This document shows positions 46,140 to 55,520 of a stretch of DNA of 64,000 nt, in pieces. The notes under the pieces were generated by a model that was given only the letters and a program-made list of their open reading frames with translations, made no database searches and had not been told where the DNA came from. The stretch comes from Candidatus Nitronauta litoralis (lineage in GTDB: Bacteria; Nitrospinota; Nitrospinia; Nitrospinales; Nitrospinaceae). Location of the stretch: NCBI GenBank assembly GCA_015698285.1, contig CP048685.1, positions 2,914,001-2,978,000 on the forward strand. Direction: 5' to 3'. A program made the translations under genes and the position numbers. Numbering within the stretch: the stretch's first letter is position 1; each line of letters opens with the position of its first letter.

Positions 46140-47858
46140 TTAATCTTCGTCCTCGTTTAAAAAATCAAGGTTTTTCTTTTTGCTAAGGAAACCGGAGCAT
46201 TCGGACAGGTCTGTGAAAAGATATTCTTCTGGAACCAGGCTGGGTATGATTTCAACTTTAGTGAGCATATCTCGTGGCTGGTCCTGCAAGCCTGAAATAA
46301 ATACGGTGACCCCATGGCTTTTTAGGTCAAGCATCACTTCTTCCAAAGCGTACAGACCAGTCTGATCAATGTAGGGGACATCGGTAACATTTAAAATCAG
46401 AATAGGAATGTTTTGCAGTTTTTTGGCGATGTCTTGAAAGGCCGATGCAAAGCCAAAAAACAGTGGACCACTTAATTTTTTTACAAAGATAAACTGGGAA
46501 ATATCGTTCATCAGACACACGGAATCGTCCTTGTTTTCCGAGATGGTTTCATTTTGGTATGAATCAAGTGGCGCGACTTCCGTTTGATGTTCCATAAGGT
46601 CACTCATTTTTTTCATAAACAGGAAAGTAGAAAAAATCATTCCGATGGCAACAGCTTGAATGAGGTCTGCAAATACGGTCATGAACAGGACAAGCCCCAT
46701 CACCATGGTTTCTGTGCGGGGCAGGATTTTAATATGTCTGAGTCCTTTATAATCTATGATCCCGATCCCAACGGTGATCAGAATCCCGGCGAGTACGGGA
46801 ATAGGTATGTTGCCTGCCAAAGAAGCTCCCAGTGTCAAAACAAGTATGAGCGAGAAACCATGTACCATTCCTGAAAGGCGGGAGGTGGCACCTGAATTTG
46901 TATTGACCAGAGTTGACATGGTTGTACCAGCCCCAGGAAGTCCTCCTATTGAACCGGAAATAATATTGCCGATTCCCTGCCCCATCAATTCCTGATTACT
47001 GTCGTGTCGAGATTTGGTGACATTATCCGCGATAACCGAGGTGAGCAGGGAATCAATACTGCCCAGTAATGCCAGCGTTATGGCAGGGATGTAAAGTTGC
47101 TGAAGGTCATTCACGGCAAGGTTGGTCACTGCTCCCAATGTCAAGTCAGGTAGCTTGGAAGGGATATGGCCGATGACGGCGACATTAAACCCGGCCCATG
47201 CTGAAATAGCCGAGACCACCACAAGGGCCAACAGAATATTGGGGACAGTCCGCGTAATTTTTGGAAACATATAAATGATGGCTATCGTAGAAAATCCCAG
47301 GATGGCCGATTCCATTTGCATTTCCCTGAAGGCATCAGGCAAATGGATGAAGATATTAAAAATTCCTTTTGGAGAAACGCTTCCAATTAAAGGAAAAATT
47401 TGCATGAGAATGATGATGATGCCAATGCCGCTCATGAAACCTGAAACAACAGGGTAGGGGATATAGCGTATATATTTTCCAAACTTCAGGATGCCAAAAA
47501 CGACCTGAAAAACTCCCGCAAGAATAAACGTGGAAAAGATAACGGGAAAGGCATTTTCAAGGTTGCCGGTTTGCTCAACAGTATTGCCAACGACCATGGC
47601 AGCGACAACCACCATGGGCCCGGTTGGGCCGCTTATTTGTGTGGGGGTTCCTCCAAAAAGTGAAGCGAATATCCCAAGGGCTATCGCTCCGTACAACCCA
47701 GCCAGAGCCCCAAGGCCGGACTGCTCACCAAAGGCAAGGGCCAGGGGAATTGCGATAATTCCGGCAGATAGTCCTCCCGCGACATCACCGCGCCAGTTTT
47801 TAAGAGTAAATTTTTGCAAGATGGAACCCGACCATGAAGTAAAATTTATAATCCTCAT
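46140..47858 (-). CDS. SulP-family anion transporter with STAS domain
   Basis: 572 residues. Membrane domain of about 12-14 helices with the N-terminal DVAGGLSAGIIAIPLALAFGEQSG and SGPTGPMVVVAAMV signatures of SLC26/SulP. A C-terminal STAS domain (about 455-550; ILILNVTDVPYIDQTGLYALEEVM) is an anti-sigma-antagonist-like regulatory domain. Candidate substrates are sulfate or bicarbonate; the sequence does not decide. For an autotroph, bicarbonate uptake would be an attractive role, but that is inference. The start is inferred from the first conserved segment. The 290 bp upstream of the next gene show no other gene. Confidence 0.9.
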   Translation of the reverse strand: MRIINFTSWSGSILQKFTLKNWRGDVAGGLSAGIIAIPLALAFGEQSGLGALAGLYGAIALGIFASLFGGTPTQISGPTGPMVVVAAMVVGNTVEQTGNLENAFPVIFSTFILAGVFQVVFGILKFGKYIRYIPYPVVSGFMSGIGIIIILMQIFPLIGSVSPKGIFNIFIHLPDAFREMQMESAILGFSTIAIIYMFPKITRTVPNILLALVVVSAISAWAGFNVAVIGHIPSKLPDLTLGAVTNLAVNDLQQLYIPAITLALLGSIDSLLTSVIADNVTKSRHDSNQELMGQGIGNIISGSIGGLPGAGTTMSTLVNTNSGATSRLSGMVHGFSLILVLTLGASLAGNIPIPVLAGILITVGIGIIDYKGLRHIKILPRTETMVMGLVLFMTVFADLIQAVAIGMIFSTFLFMKKMSDLMEHQTEVAPLDSYQNETISENKDDSVCLMNDISQFIFVKKLSGPLFFGFASAFQDIAKKLQNIPILILNVTDVPYIDQTGLYALEEVMLDLKSHGVTVFISGLQDQPRDMLTKVEIIPSLVPEEYLFTDLSECSGFLSKKKNLDFLNEDED

Positions 47859-48167
47859 AAAATTTTATTTTATGAGGATCTGGTTTAGTTAAGGGGTTTA
47901 ATTCCTAACAATAGCAGGGAACCCGCCAGTTCGGCAAATCAAAAGTGTTCAATGTTTATTCGTGAGTGCTGTTTCCAATCAAGTTGTTCTAGCGGTATTT
48001 TTTATCTGCATTTATGTCAAAAACTGTTCCCAATTTCTCCGTAAATGAGAATTGCCGCAATTCGTCTAGCATAATGAGCGCGCGCGAAAAATTGGGCTCT
48101 ATTCGTATGATAGTATGTTGAAGGAGTATTAAATTAAAAAATCTTTTTGGGTCTATCAGGTGACTAT

Positions 48168-49010
48168 ATGGAAATCTTGAAGCAATGGTCCCAAGAAGTA
48201 CAAGATTCGGGTTTTCCTTTAATAAAAGAGTTTATCGATTTTCTTCCCAACCTTTTAGGTGCTGCACTTTTATTGGCCCTGGGTTGGTTTGTATCTGGAT
48301 TATTTAAAAGAGGAACAGCGAGATTAGCTGCTTTTCTTAATCGTGTTCTCAATACTATGTTGAGACGGGGTGGCCTCGCCAAACTGACTTTCTCCAGTCC
48401 CATTATTTCTTTGTTCAGCAAGGTGGTTTTCTGGGCGGTATTTTTGTTTTTTGTCAAATTTGCCGCCCACGCGTTGGGGTTGGAGGCGATAACGGACTGG
48501 CTAGATGATGTGGTGGATTATTTGCCCACGTTTCTTGCCGGGGGAATCATAATTGGCGCAGGTGTTCTCTTTAGTTTCCTTGCTCGTGATTTGACAAATG
48601 CCGCCGCAGAATCTGCACAACTCCCGGAAAATAAGCTCTATGGACTGATTGCCCAGGTTGCAACACTGGTATCAACCGTTGTCATGGGGCTAAATCAGAT
48701 AGGCATTAATGTTTCCTTTTTAGCGAATATGATCGGGGTGACAGTGGGGGCCTTGTTGGGCAGTCTGGCACTGGCTTTTGGGCTGGGGTCGAAGACTTTT
48801 GTCAGTAACCTGATTGGTTCCCATTATCTTCAACAACAATACAAGCCTGGTCAAAGAATTCGAATGGACGGTTCAGAAGGAATTATTCTGGAAATAACTC
48901 CTACCTCAATTATCCTGGAAACAAAAGATGGGCGGATGGTTATTCCTGCAAAATTGTTTAATGAAAAATCTACCTGCCTTCTGATTATGGAAGACAACAA
49001 TGAAAGATAA
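48168..49010 (+). CDS. Mechanosensitive-channel-type membrane protein (conserved TM-helix family)
   Basis: 280 residues from the ATG at 48168 (AGGTG site upstream). Amphipathic first helix, then paired helices (NLLGAALLLALGWFVSGLFKRG; LPTFLAGGIIIGAGVLFSFLARDL) matching the conserved TM-helix repeat of CmpX-like proteins, and an MscS-like pore/beta segment (GSLALAFGLGSKTFVSNLIG; YKPGQRIRMDGSEGIILEITPTSIILETKDGRMVIPAKLF). It is first in a three-gene unit with two MgtE-related proteins; the next gene overlaps it by 11 bp. Probably a small-conductance osmotic or ion-gated channel. Confidence 0.8.
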   Translation: MEILKQWSQEVQDSGFPLIKEFIDFLPNLLGAALLLALGWFVSGLFKRGTARLAAFLNRVLNTMLRRGGLAKLTFSSPIISLFSKVVFWAVFLFFVKFAAHALGLEAITDWLDDVVDYLPTFLAGGIIIGAGVLFSFLARDLTNAAAESAQLPENKLYGLIAQVATLVSTVVMGLNQIGINVSFLANMIGVTVGALLGSLALAFGLGSKTFVSNLIGSHYLQQQYKPGQRIRMDGSEGIILEITPTSIILETKDGRMVIPAKLFNEKSTCLLIMEDNNER

Positions 49011-49842
49011 ATCTTTTCTGGCATCCGCTTATATAAAAGAGAGACCTGTGGATTCCGCCCGGGTTTTGGAGAGCTTGCCGCTGGATGACTCCGCTGCTTT
49101 TCTGGAATCGATATCTCCTCAGGATGCGGCCATGGTTCTGGGGTCCTTAATGCCATGGTTTGCTTCGCAATGTTTAAATAAAATGAAGCCTGAGTCTGCC
49201 GCCGAGATGCTTCAAATATTGCCTTCATACCGGTCCGCCCTTTTACTTAAAGCACTAGACCGTCCTGCGAGAGTTGCAATTCTAGGTTGTTTTACAAAAT
49301 CCAAAAACCGGGAAGCCCGAAAACAAATGATCTATCCTGCAAATACACTGGGGGCCTGGATGGATACATTTATTCCAAGTGTGCCAGAGGAGGCCACCGT
49401 GGAGGAGTCACTGGTTTTGGCGCGTAATCTCAGTGACCACCTTGCTCATCATTTGTGTGTTGTGAATCGAGAAGGGGTTTTTCGCGGCGGGGTGGCTATT
49501 TCAAAGCTGATCAGCACTTCAAATGAAGTGCGTGTTACCGAAATACTGGACCCTCTTTATGTTTCTCTGCCTGTCCAGGCCACTTTGGCCTCTGTTAAAT
49601 GGCATTCCGGGTGGAATCAAAATGCGGTCTTACCCATTGTGAATTTCCGCAATCAGATTGAGGGTTTAATCAGCCATAAAAGGTTGCGCGAAGGACTGGG
49701 TGAAGTTGATAACCAGGGGATGGTTATAGAATCATTTCTATCAGGATTGATTCCTATGTATACATCATGTTTGACTCTGTTTACCCAGACATTGGCGGCA
49801 ATCCCATATAAACAGAGAAAACCAGGGCAAAGAAACCGATGA
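49000..49842 (+). CDS. MgtE-like soluble protein: N-domain plus CBS, no transporter domain
   Basis: 280 residues. The first half has the superhelical MgtE_N pattern of short leucine-rich helices (ARVLESLPLDDSAAFLESI, AMVLGSLM, AAEMLQILP). The AYP-type turn before the CBS region appears as MIYPANTLGAWMDT. A CBS-like pair follows (VEESLVLARNL, HLCVVNREGVFRGGVAISKL). No membrane helices: the five-helix channel domain is absent. It overlaps the next gene by 4 bp, which is a complete MgtE. It could form a regulatory hetero-assembly with it or with the channel upstream; that is inference. Confidence 0.8.
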   Translation: MKDKSFLASAYIKERPVDSARVLESLPLDDSAAFLESISPQDAAMVLGSLMPWFASQCLNKMKPESAAEMLQILPSYRSALLLKALDRPARVAILGCFTKSKNREARKQMIYPANTLGAWMDTFIPSVPEEATVEESLVLARNLSDHLAHHLCVVNREGVFRGGVAISKLISTSNEVRVTEILDPLYVSLPVQATLASVKWHSGWNQNAVLPIVNFRNQIEGLISHKRLREGLGEVDNQGMVIESFLSGLIPMYTSCLTLFTQTLAAIPYKQRKPGQRNR

Positions 49843-51146
49843 GTGGAAATTCCGAGTCTGTGGCCCATGCACTTCAATCCAATTTTATAAAACAGCATTC
49901 ACGTCAGGCGGCAAGATATCTGGAAAGCTTGTCTGTTGAAGAGGTTGTTGATGTTCTTTCAAGTCATCCCGTTTCCGTAATTGTGCCTCTTCTGGAACAA
50001 TTCACAACAGAAAATGCTGTGACCTACCTGCGTGAAGTTGATAAAAGTTTGCTGAAGAGCTTTTTAACTGAACTAGCTCCAAACTTTTGCGCTGCTGTTC
50101 TAAGTCAATGCGAGGACGAAGAGCGTGAAAACTGGCTTGGACTTTTGTCAAAATCCGTTAAATCTGAATTAAAACGCATGATGGCGTACCCGGAAAACAC
50201 TGCTGGACGCCTGATGGACACCCGTATAGGGACCTTTCGCGGCGACATGACGGTACAAGAAAGTATTGAACGCTTGCGTGGTCTCAAAACCCGGCCCTCC
50301 CGCAATCTTTTTCTTGTAGACGAGGAACATCGCTTAACAGGTCGAGTCGAATATCAAGACCTGATTCTGGCTGATTCAAAATCTCTTTTAAAAAATGTGG
50401 CGCGACCCATCCAGACAATGGTCGATACTCTGGTGCCTCGCGAAGATGTTGTTGAAGCATTGGAAAAACATAAACTTGAAAATCTTCCTGTTGTTGATAT
50501 TTCAGGACGTTTGATTGGTGTTATTCGACACGACATATTAATTCAGGCTGTTGAGGAAGAAGCCACTGTGGATCTTTTGACCATGGTTGGTGCGGGAGGG
50601 GATGAAAGGGCCCTTTCCAAAGTGTCGCTTGCAGTAAAGAAAAGGCAACCCTGGCTGCAGATAAATTTAGTGACAGCTTTTCTTGCAGCGGCAGTGGTAG
50701 GTTTTTTTGAAGACTTGATTGCTCAATTTACAGCACTGGCTGTGCTTCTCCCCGTCGTCGCGGGACAAAGCGGTAACGCAGGTTCCCAGGCTCTTGCGGT
50801 CACCATGCGGGGGCTTGCGTTAAGAGAAATTACGGTTCGTCAATGGCTCCCCGTTGCACTCAAAGAAGTTCAGGTAGGGGCTATTAATGGGATAGGAATA
50901 TGTATGACCACGTGCCTGGGGGTGTATGTCTGGAGCCATTCTGTTGGGTTGACTCTTGTCATCGGGGTTTCAATGATTGTTTCCATGGTACTGGCAGGGT
51001 TGGCGGGAGCACTGGTTCCCGTTGTCCTGACAAGGGTTGGGCAGGATCCGGCTACGGCTTCATCAATAATTTTAACCACAGTCACAGATGTTGCGGGTTT
51101 CTTCTCTTTCCTTGGTACCGCCACCGTGCTTTCAAAGTATCTTTAA
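49839..51146 (+). CDS. mgtE: MgtE-family magnesium transporter
   Basis: 435 residues. Complete order: MgtE_N (about 1-125), CBS pair (about 130-255; MAYPENTAGRLMDTRIGTF, RNLFLVDEEHRLTGRVEYQDL, LENLPVVDISGRLIGVIRHD) and C-terminal membrane domain of five helices (about 270-435) with the pore signature PVVAGQSGNAGSQALAVTMRGLAL. In the family the N and CBS domains sense cytosolic Mg2+ and close the pore. The ATGA overlap couples it to the truncated MgtE-like gene. Confidence 0.93.
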   Translation: MSGNSESVAHALQSNFIKQHSRQAARYLESLSVEEVVDVLSSHPVSVIVPLLEQFTTENAVTYLREVDKSLLKSFLTELAPNFCAAVLSQCEDEERENWLGLLSKSVKSELKRMMAYPENTAGRLMDTRIGTFRGDMTVQESIERLRGLKTRPSRNLFLVDEEHRLTGRVEYQDLILADSKSLLKNVARPIQTMVDTLVPREDVVEALEKHKLENLPVVDISGRLIGVIRHDILIQAVEEEATVDLLTMVGAGGDERALSKVSLAVKKRQPWLQINLVTAFLAAAVVGFFEDLIAQFTALAVLLPVVAGQSGNAGSQALAVTMRGLALREITVRQWLPVALKEVQVGAINGIGICMTTCLGVYVWSHSVGLTLVIGVSMIVSMVLAGLAGALVPVVLTRVGQDPATASSIILTTVTDVAGFFSFLGTATVLSKYL

Positions 51147-51180
51147 TTCGATTTTTTAATTTTCTTTGGCTTAAGTTTCA

Positions 51181-52134
51181 ATGGCATCTCCATCCTCTAA
51201 AAAAGTAATTTACGCGGCCTTGGCGGGAAATGGGTTGATCGCTATTTCCAAGTTCTGGGCTTCAGCCTACACGGGAAGTTCTACGATGTTCAGTGAGGCG
51301 ATCCATTCTGTTGTGGATACAGGAAATCAGTTTTTACTTTTATATGGTCTCAAATCTTCAAAAAAAGCAGCGGACGAGTCCCACCCTTTTGGTTACGGGA
51401 TGGAGGTTTACTTCTGGAGTTTTGTGGTTGCAATTTTGATATTTGGATTGGGAGCGGGAATATCGATTTATGAAGGAATCTCAAAAATTCAATCACCACA
51501 TCCCATCAAAGACCCCACAATAAATTATATTGTGATTGGGCTCGCGTTGTTGTTTGAGGGGGCTGCATTGGGCGTTGCTGTTTTTGAGTTTCGAAAAGTC
51601 AAAGGAAACCAGGGGTGGGTTCAGGCTATCAGGAAAAGTAAGGACCCTGCGATATTCACCGTTCTTTTTGAAGATTCAGCCGCGCTTTTAGGTCTTATTG
51701 TTGCGGGAGTGTGTATCTTTGTCAGCGAGAAATTCAATCTTCCATTATTTGACGGGATTGGATCTGTTCTGGTAGGGCTGATTCTTGCGACAACCGCTGC
51801 CTTGCTGGCCTATGAATGCAAGGGGTTGCTGATAGGGGAATCAGCCAATAAAGAAATTGAGTCAGAAATCCGGGGCATTTTAAACTCCGATTCTCGTATC
51901 CTTCATATTAATGAAATCCTGACATTACATTTCGGACCGCACGACGTACTGCTAACCATCAGCCTGGATTTTATTGACAAAATATCTTCAGAAGAAATTG
52001 AAAAAACCACCTCACTTCTGGAACAGAGGATTAAACAGAGATTTGTTCAGATTAAGCGGATTTTTATTGAGGTCCAAAGCTTGAAGGGGCACCGGGTTGA
52101 TCAGTCCCTGCATCAGGAAGATGAGCAGTCATGA
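51181..52134 (+). CDS. Cation diffusion facilitator (CDF) transporter
   Basis: 317 residues. Six helices; metal site residues in TM2 (EAIHSVVDTGNQ: HxxxD) and TM5 (FEDSAALLGLIVAG). Full cytosolic C-terminal domain (about 205-305) with LTLHFGPHDVLLTISLDF. The HSVVDTGNQ and FGYGMEVYFW elements put it in the branch containing SLC30A9-like proteins. It exports Zn2+ or another divalent cation in exchange for H+. It follows mgtE by 34 bp in a divalent-cation neighbourhood. The C-terminus is His/Gln/Glu-rich. Confidence 0.92.
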   Translation: MASPSSKKVIYAALAGNGLIAISKFWASAYTGSSTMFSEAIHSVVDTGNQFLLLYGLKSSKKAADESHPFGYGMEVYFWSFVVAILIFGLGAGISIYEGISKIQSPHPIKDPTINYIVIGLALLFEGAALGVAVFEFRKVKGNQGWVQAIRKSKDPAIFTVLFEDSAALLGLIVAGVCIFVSEKFNLPLFDGIGSVLVGLILATTAALLAYECKGLLIGESANKEIESEIRGILNSDSRILHINEILTLHFGPHDVLLTISLDFIDKISSEEIEKTTSLLEQRIKQRFVQIKRIFIEVQSLKGHRVDQSLHQEDEQS

Positions 52135-52284
52135 GTTTTTCCGTTTTAGGAGGTTAACCCATGGTTTTTTGAAATATTGTTAATAACTTATTTGTAGAAA
52201 TTTTATGTTTTACTGATAAGAAAACAGGGCAAGTTCAAATGTCGACAATTCTTGTTACAATAAGAAAGCTTTTTACGAGGTCGT

Positions 52285-53727
52285 ATGAACTTTGAAAATT
52301 ATGATCCAGAAAATTTTTTTGATGAATTTTTCCTCAAGCCTGGAACGCCCCGCCCCGAAGTTGAAAGGCTGATCAAAAGGATCAATTCCTTTCCCAAATC
52401 TGAAATGACAAACAGGAGGAAGTCTGCGAACGCCGCCTTCAAGCAGATGGGAATCACGTTCAGTGTTTACGGTGACAATAAAGGCCTGGAAAAAATATTC
52501 CCTTTTGACATCGTGCCTCGAATTATTTCTGCCAAAGATTGGAGTTTAATTGAGCGAGGTGTGAAACAGCGGGTATTCGCATTGAACCAGTTTATTAATG
52601 ATATTTACAATGACCAAAAGATCCTGAATGATGGAGTTATTCCAAAAGAATTGATTTTTTCTTCTGTTGCCTTTCGCAAGGAGTGTGTGGGTTTAAAACC
52701 ACCCAAAGACATATGGTGCCATGTGAGTGGCATTGACCTTGTTCGGGACAAAGACGGCGAATTTTATGTTCTGGAAGATAATCTCAGGTGCCCTTCAGGG
52801 GTTTCTTATGTTCTTGGAAATCGCCGGGTAATGAAGCAGACTTTGCCTGTTATTTTTGAAGCCCTTCCAATACGCCCCGTCGACGATTATTCAGGCAGGC
52901 TGGCAAACACCCTGCGAAATTTGATTCCTGATTCCATTGTAAAACCCAATATCGCGATTTTAACTCCCGGTATATATAACTCTGCTTATTTTGAACACTC
53001 TTTCCTGGCTCAGCAAATGGGAGAAGAATTGGTGGAGGGCCAGGATCTGGTTGTTCAGGATGGTTATGTGTATATGAGAACAACTAAAGGTTTTGAACGG
53101 GTCCACGCAATCTATCGCAGAATAGACGATGAGTATCTGGACCCAACGGTTTTTAATTCTGACTCCTTACTTGGTGTGCCTGGAATTATGAAATCCTACC
53201 GGGAGGGTAAGGTTGCTTTGGCGAATGCTCCAGGGGCTGGAATAGCTGATGACAAGGCGATTTATTCGTTCGTACCCAAGATAATAAAATACTATACAGG
53301 AGAAGAACCTGTACTTCGGAATGTCCCGACCTATGTATGTGAAAATGAAAAAGAAAAACAACATGTCATTGAAAATATCGAAAACTTTGTAGTCAAGACA
53401 ACTCACGGATCGGGGGGGTATGGAATGTTGATTGGTCCGAGCTCTACCCGAAAGGAACAAAGGGAAATGGTGGACAACATCCGTCGCGAGCCAAGAAACT
53501 ACATAGGGCAGCCGGTTATTCAGCTTTCTCGAGTTCCCGTAATGGTAAAAGACCATTTTGAAGGTCGCCATGTGGACTTGCGTCCCTATGTTCTTTATGG
53601 GGAAGATATTTATGTTCTTCCGGGAGGACTCACCCGGGTGGCTCTTAAGAAAGGTTCTCTTGTTGTCAACTCTTCGCAGGGAGGTGGCAGCAAGGATACC
53701 TGGGTGATGGCGGATGACGGTATTTGA
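52285..53727 (+). CDS. Circularly permuted ATP-grasp protein (COG2308 type)
   Basis: 480 residues. Seen: SGIDLVRDKDGEFYVLEDNL, PSGVSYVLGNR, HAIYRRIDDEYLDP, LLGVPGIM, NAPGAGIADDKA, and the nucleotide-binding VVKTTHGSGGYGMLIG with the acidic Mg2+ site nearby in VDLRPYVLYGED. Members form peptide or amide bonds with ATP. First of a four-gene run with alpha-E, Anbu and transglutaminase, a neighbourhood reported across bacteria for a proposed peptide-tagging or amide-modification system with undetermined product. GTA/ATG choice: the ATG at 52285 follows an AGG-like site. Confidence 0.92.
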   Translation: MNFENYDPENFFDEFFLKPGTPRPEVERLIKRINSFPKSEMTNRRKSANAAFKQMGITFSVYGDNKGLEKIFPFDIVPRIISAKDWSLIERGVKQRVFALNQFINDIYNDQKILNDGVIPKELIFSSVAFRKECVGLKPPKDIWCHVSGIDLVRDKDGEFYVLEDNLRCPSGVSYVLGNRRVMKQTLPVIFEALPIRPVDDYSGRLANTLRNLIPDSIVKPNIAILTPGIYNSAYFEHSFLAQQMGEELVEGQDLVVQDGYVYMRTTKGFERVHAIYRRIDDEYLDPTVFNSDSLLGVPGIMKSYREGKVALANAPGAGIADDKAIYSFVPKIIKYYTGEEPVLRNVPTYVCENEKEKQHVIENIENFVVKTTHGSGGYGMLIGPSSTRKEQREMVDNIRREPRNYIGQPVIQLSRVPVMVKDHFEGRHVDLRPYVLYGEDIYVLPGGLTRVALKKGSLVVNSSQGGGSKDTWVMADDGI

Positions 53728-53784
53728 CATGGTGGAAACCCTGAAACTTGTAATGCACTATAAACACTTTTCAAGGCAAAAGAT

Positions 53785-54777
53785 ATGTTAAGTCGGGTAG
53801 CTAATGCCTTGTATTGGATGAACCGGTATTTGGAGCGTGCTGAAAATACGGCCCGTATTATCGAATCCCAACTCCACATGCTTCTTGACCTTCCCTCGAT
53901 GAGAAAAGACCCGAATGCATGGAAACCTCTGGTGGACATTACCGGAGATGCAAAATACTTCACAGAAAATATTGGTGATTACACCAGGGAAAATGTAATT
54001 TTCTTTCATACCTTTGATAACAAATATCCACATTCCATCACTTCCTGTCTCACGGCGGCTCGGGAAAATGCCCGATCGGTAAGAGAAATCATTCCTTCGG
54101 AAATGTGGGAAAAAATAAACAACCTTTACCTTGGGATTGCAGAACCCGGAGCAGATGAGGAAGCGGGAAGAAGTCCTCACAAATTTTATTACGATATTAA
54201 AATGAGTTGCCACCTTATTATTGGGATTGCGTATTCCACAATGGCGCATGGAGAGGCCTGGCATTTTTCCCAGCTTGGGCGTTATTTGGAAAGAGCGGAC
54301 AAGACTTCCCGAATACTGGATGTGAAGTACTTTATTATTTTACCGAGAGTGGACTATGTCGGTTCTTCATTGGACAATGTTCAATGGACAGCCCTTTTAA
54401 AATCAACAAGTTCACTGGAGATGTATCGAAAACGTTTCAACCTTATCAGTTCAAATAATATTGTCGATTTTCTTATTTTTGACCGCGTTTTCCCCCGTTC
54501 TGTACTATATTGTATCAACCACGCAGAGCAGTCCTTGTCCAAAATTTATGGGGCGTCTGACGAGTTATCCAGTAGCAGTTCCCTTTACAGGCTTATGGGA
54601 AAACTTAAAGGAAAAGTTAACTATTCTCATATTGATGAAGTAATGGACATTGGCCTTCATCAGTTTCTGGATGGAATCCAATATGATCTGAATACTGTGG
54701 GCGAAGAAATTCACGAAAACTTTTTCGCTTTAAAAAAGGTGTCAGATTCCAGTTCAATAGGAGCTCAGGTTCAGTAA
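53785..54777 (+). CDS. Alpha-E domain protein (COG2307)
   Basis: 330 residues, all-helical. MLSRVANALYWMNRYLERAENTARI is the family's opening, in which Tyr, Arg and Glu residues recur; EMWEKINNLYL, WHFSQLGRYLERADKTSRILDV and LYCINHAEQSL are further conserved elements. Members always travel with the ATP-grasp partner and are thought to act in the same amide-forming reaction, without a demonstrated mechanism. The stop overlaps the start of the Anbu gene (TAATG). Confidence 0.92.
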   Translation: MLSRVANALYWMNRYLERAENTARIIESQLHMLLDLPSMRKDPNAWKPLVDITGDAKYFTENIGDYTRENVIFFHTFDNKYPHSITSCLTAARENARSVREIIPSEMWEKINNLYLGIAEPGADEEAGRSPHKFYYDIKMSCHLIIGIAYSTMAHGEAWHFSQLGRYLERADKTSRILDVKYFIILPRVDYVGSSLDNVQWTALLKSTSSLEMYRKRFNLISSNNIVDFLIFDRVFPRSVLYCINHAEQSLSKIYGASDELSSSSSLYRLMGKLKGKVNYSHIDEVMDIGLHQFLDGIQYDLNTVGEEIHENFFALKKVSDSSSIGAQVQ

Positions 54778-55517
54778 TGACTTTTTGTGTAGCAATGAAA
54801 ATAGAGAGTGGAATTGTTGCAATATCCGATTCCAGGATCACAAGCGGGACGGAACAAACGCTTGCCCGCAAAGTGACCGTGCATCAAAAAGAAAACCATA
54901 GTTTGTTTCTAATGACCTCAGGCCTGCGATCCGTTCGAGATAAAGCGCTAACCTATTTTGAGGAGGCCCTCTGTGAAACGGACGAAAAATTTGAAAAACT
55001 TTACAAGGCGGTAAACCATTTTACAGAGCAAATAAGGAAAGTTGCAGAGGAGGACAAACCGGCAATTGAAGACAGTGGATTGTCTTTTAATCTTCATTCC
55101 ATTATTGGGGGACAGCTTGAGAAAGATGATGAGCATAAACTTTATCTGGTCTACCCCCAGGGGAACTGGATTGAGGTCACGCAGGAGACTCCCTATCAGA
55201 TAATAGGCGAGGGTAGTTATGGAAAGCCTATATTGGATCTGGGGTTGTGTTATGCTTCCAGCCCCATCACAGCACTAAAGGTCGGGTTCCTTGCCTTCGA
55301 TGCCACAAGGCGAAGTGCAACAGATGTGGGTTTTCCCATTGATGTTGTTTATTATCCGAAAGATTCATATAAGATCATTGAATATCAGTATGAAAAAAAT
55401 GACCTGGAAGAGGTCTGCGCCTGGTGGAGGGAAAGACTCAGGTCTTCTCTTGAGGAATTACCCGCCAGTTGGACTAATAATGTGTTGGCACCCTTTAACA
55501 CCATCCCCGGCCGCTAA
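54777..55517 (+). CDS. anbu: Anbu, ancestral proteasome beta-type peptidase
   Basis: 246 residues. The second residue is Thr (MTFCVAMKIESGIVAISDSRIT), as needed for an N-terminal-nucleophile hydrolase after Met removal, with no propeptide. The SDSRIT segment gives the proteasomal Asp, and a conserved Lys follows (residue 32 or so, LARKVTVH). The family assembles into open helical rings; peptidase activity has been hard to demonstrate. It is embedded in its usual operon with ATP-grasp, alpha-E and transglutaminase genes, which suggests removal or processing of the product they make. Confidence 0.9.
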   Translation: MTFCVAMKIESGIVAISDSRITSGTEQTLARKVTVHQKENHSLFLMTSGLRSVRDKALTYFEEALCETDEKFEKLYKAVNHFTEQIRKVAEEDKPAIEDSGLSFNLHSIIGGQLEKDDEHKLYLVYPQGNWIEVTQETPYQIIGEGSYGKPILDLGLCYASSPITALKVGFLAFDATRRSATDVGFPIDVVYYPKDSYKIIEYQYEKNDLEEVCAWWRERLRSSLEELPASWTNNVLAPFNTIPGR

Positions 55518-55520
55518 CGT

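Noticed and set aside
47859-48167. Possible Mg2+ riboswitch (M-box) ahead of the MgtE unit
   Set aside because: I found no M-box core nor a terminator/antiterminator pair in this gap.
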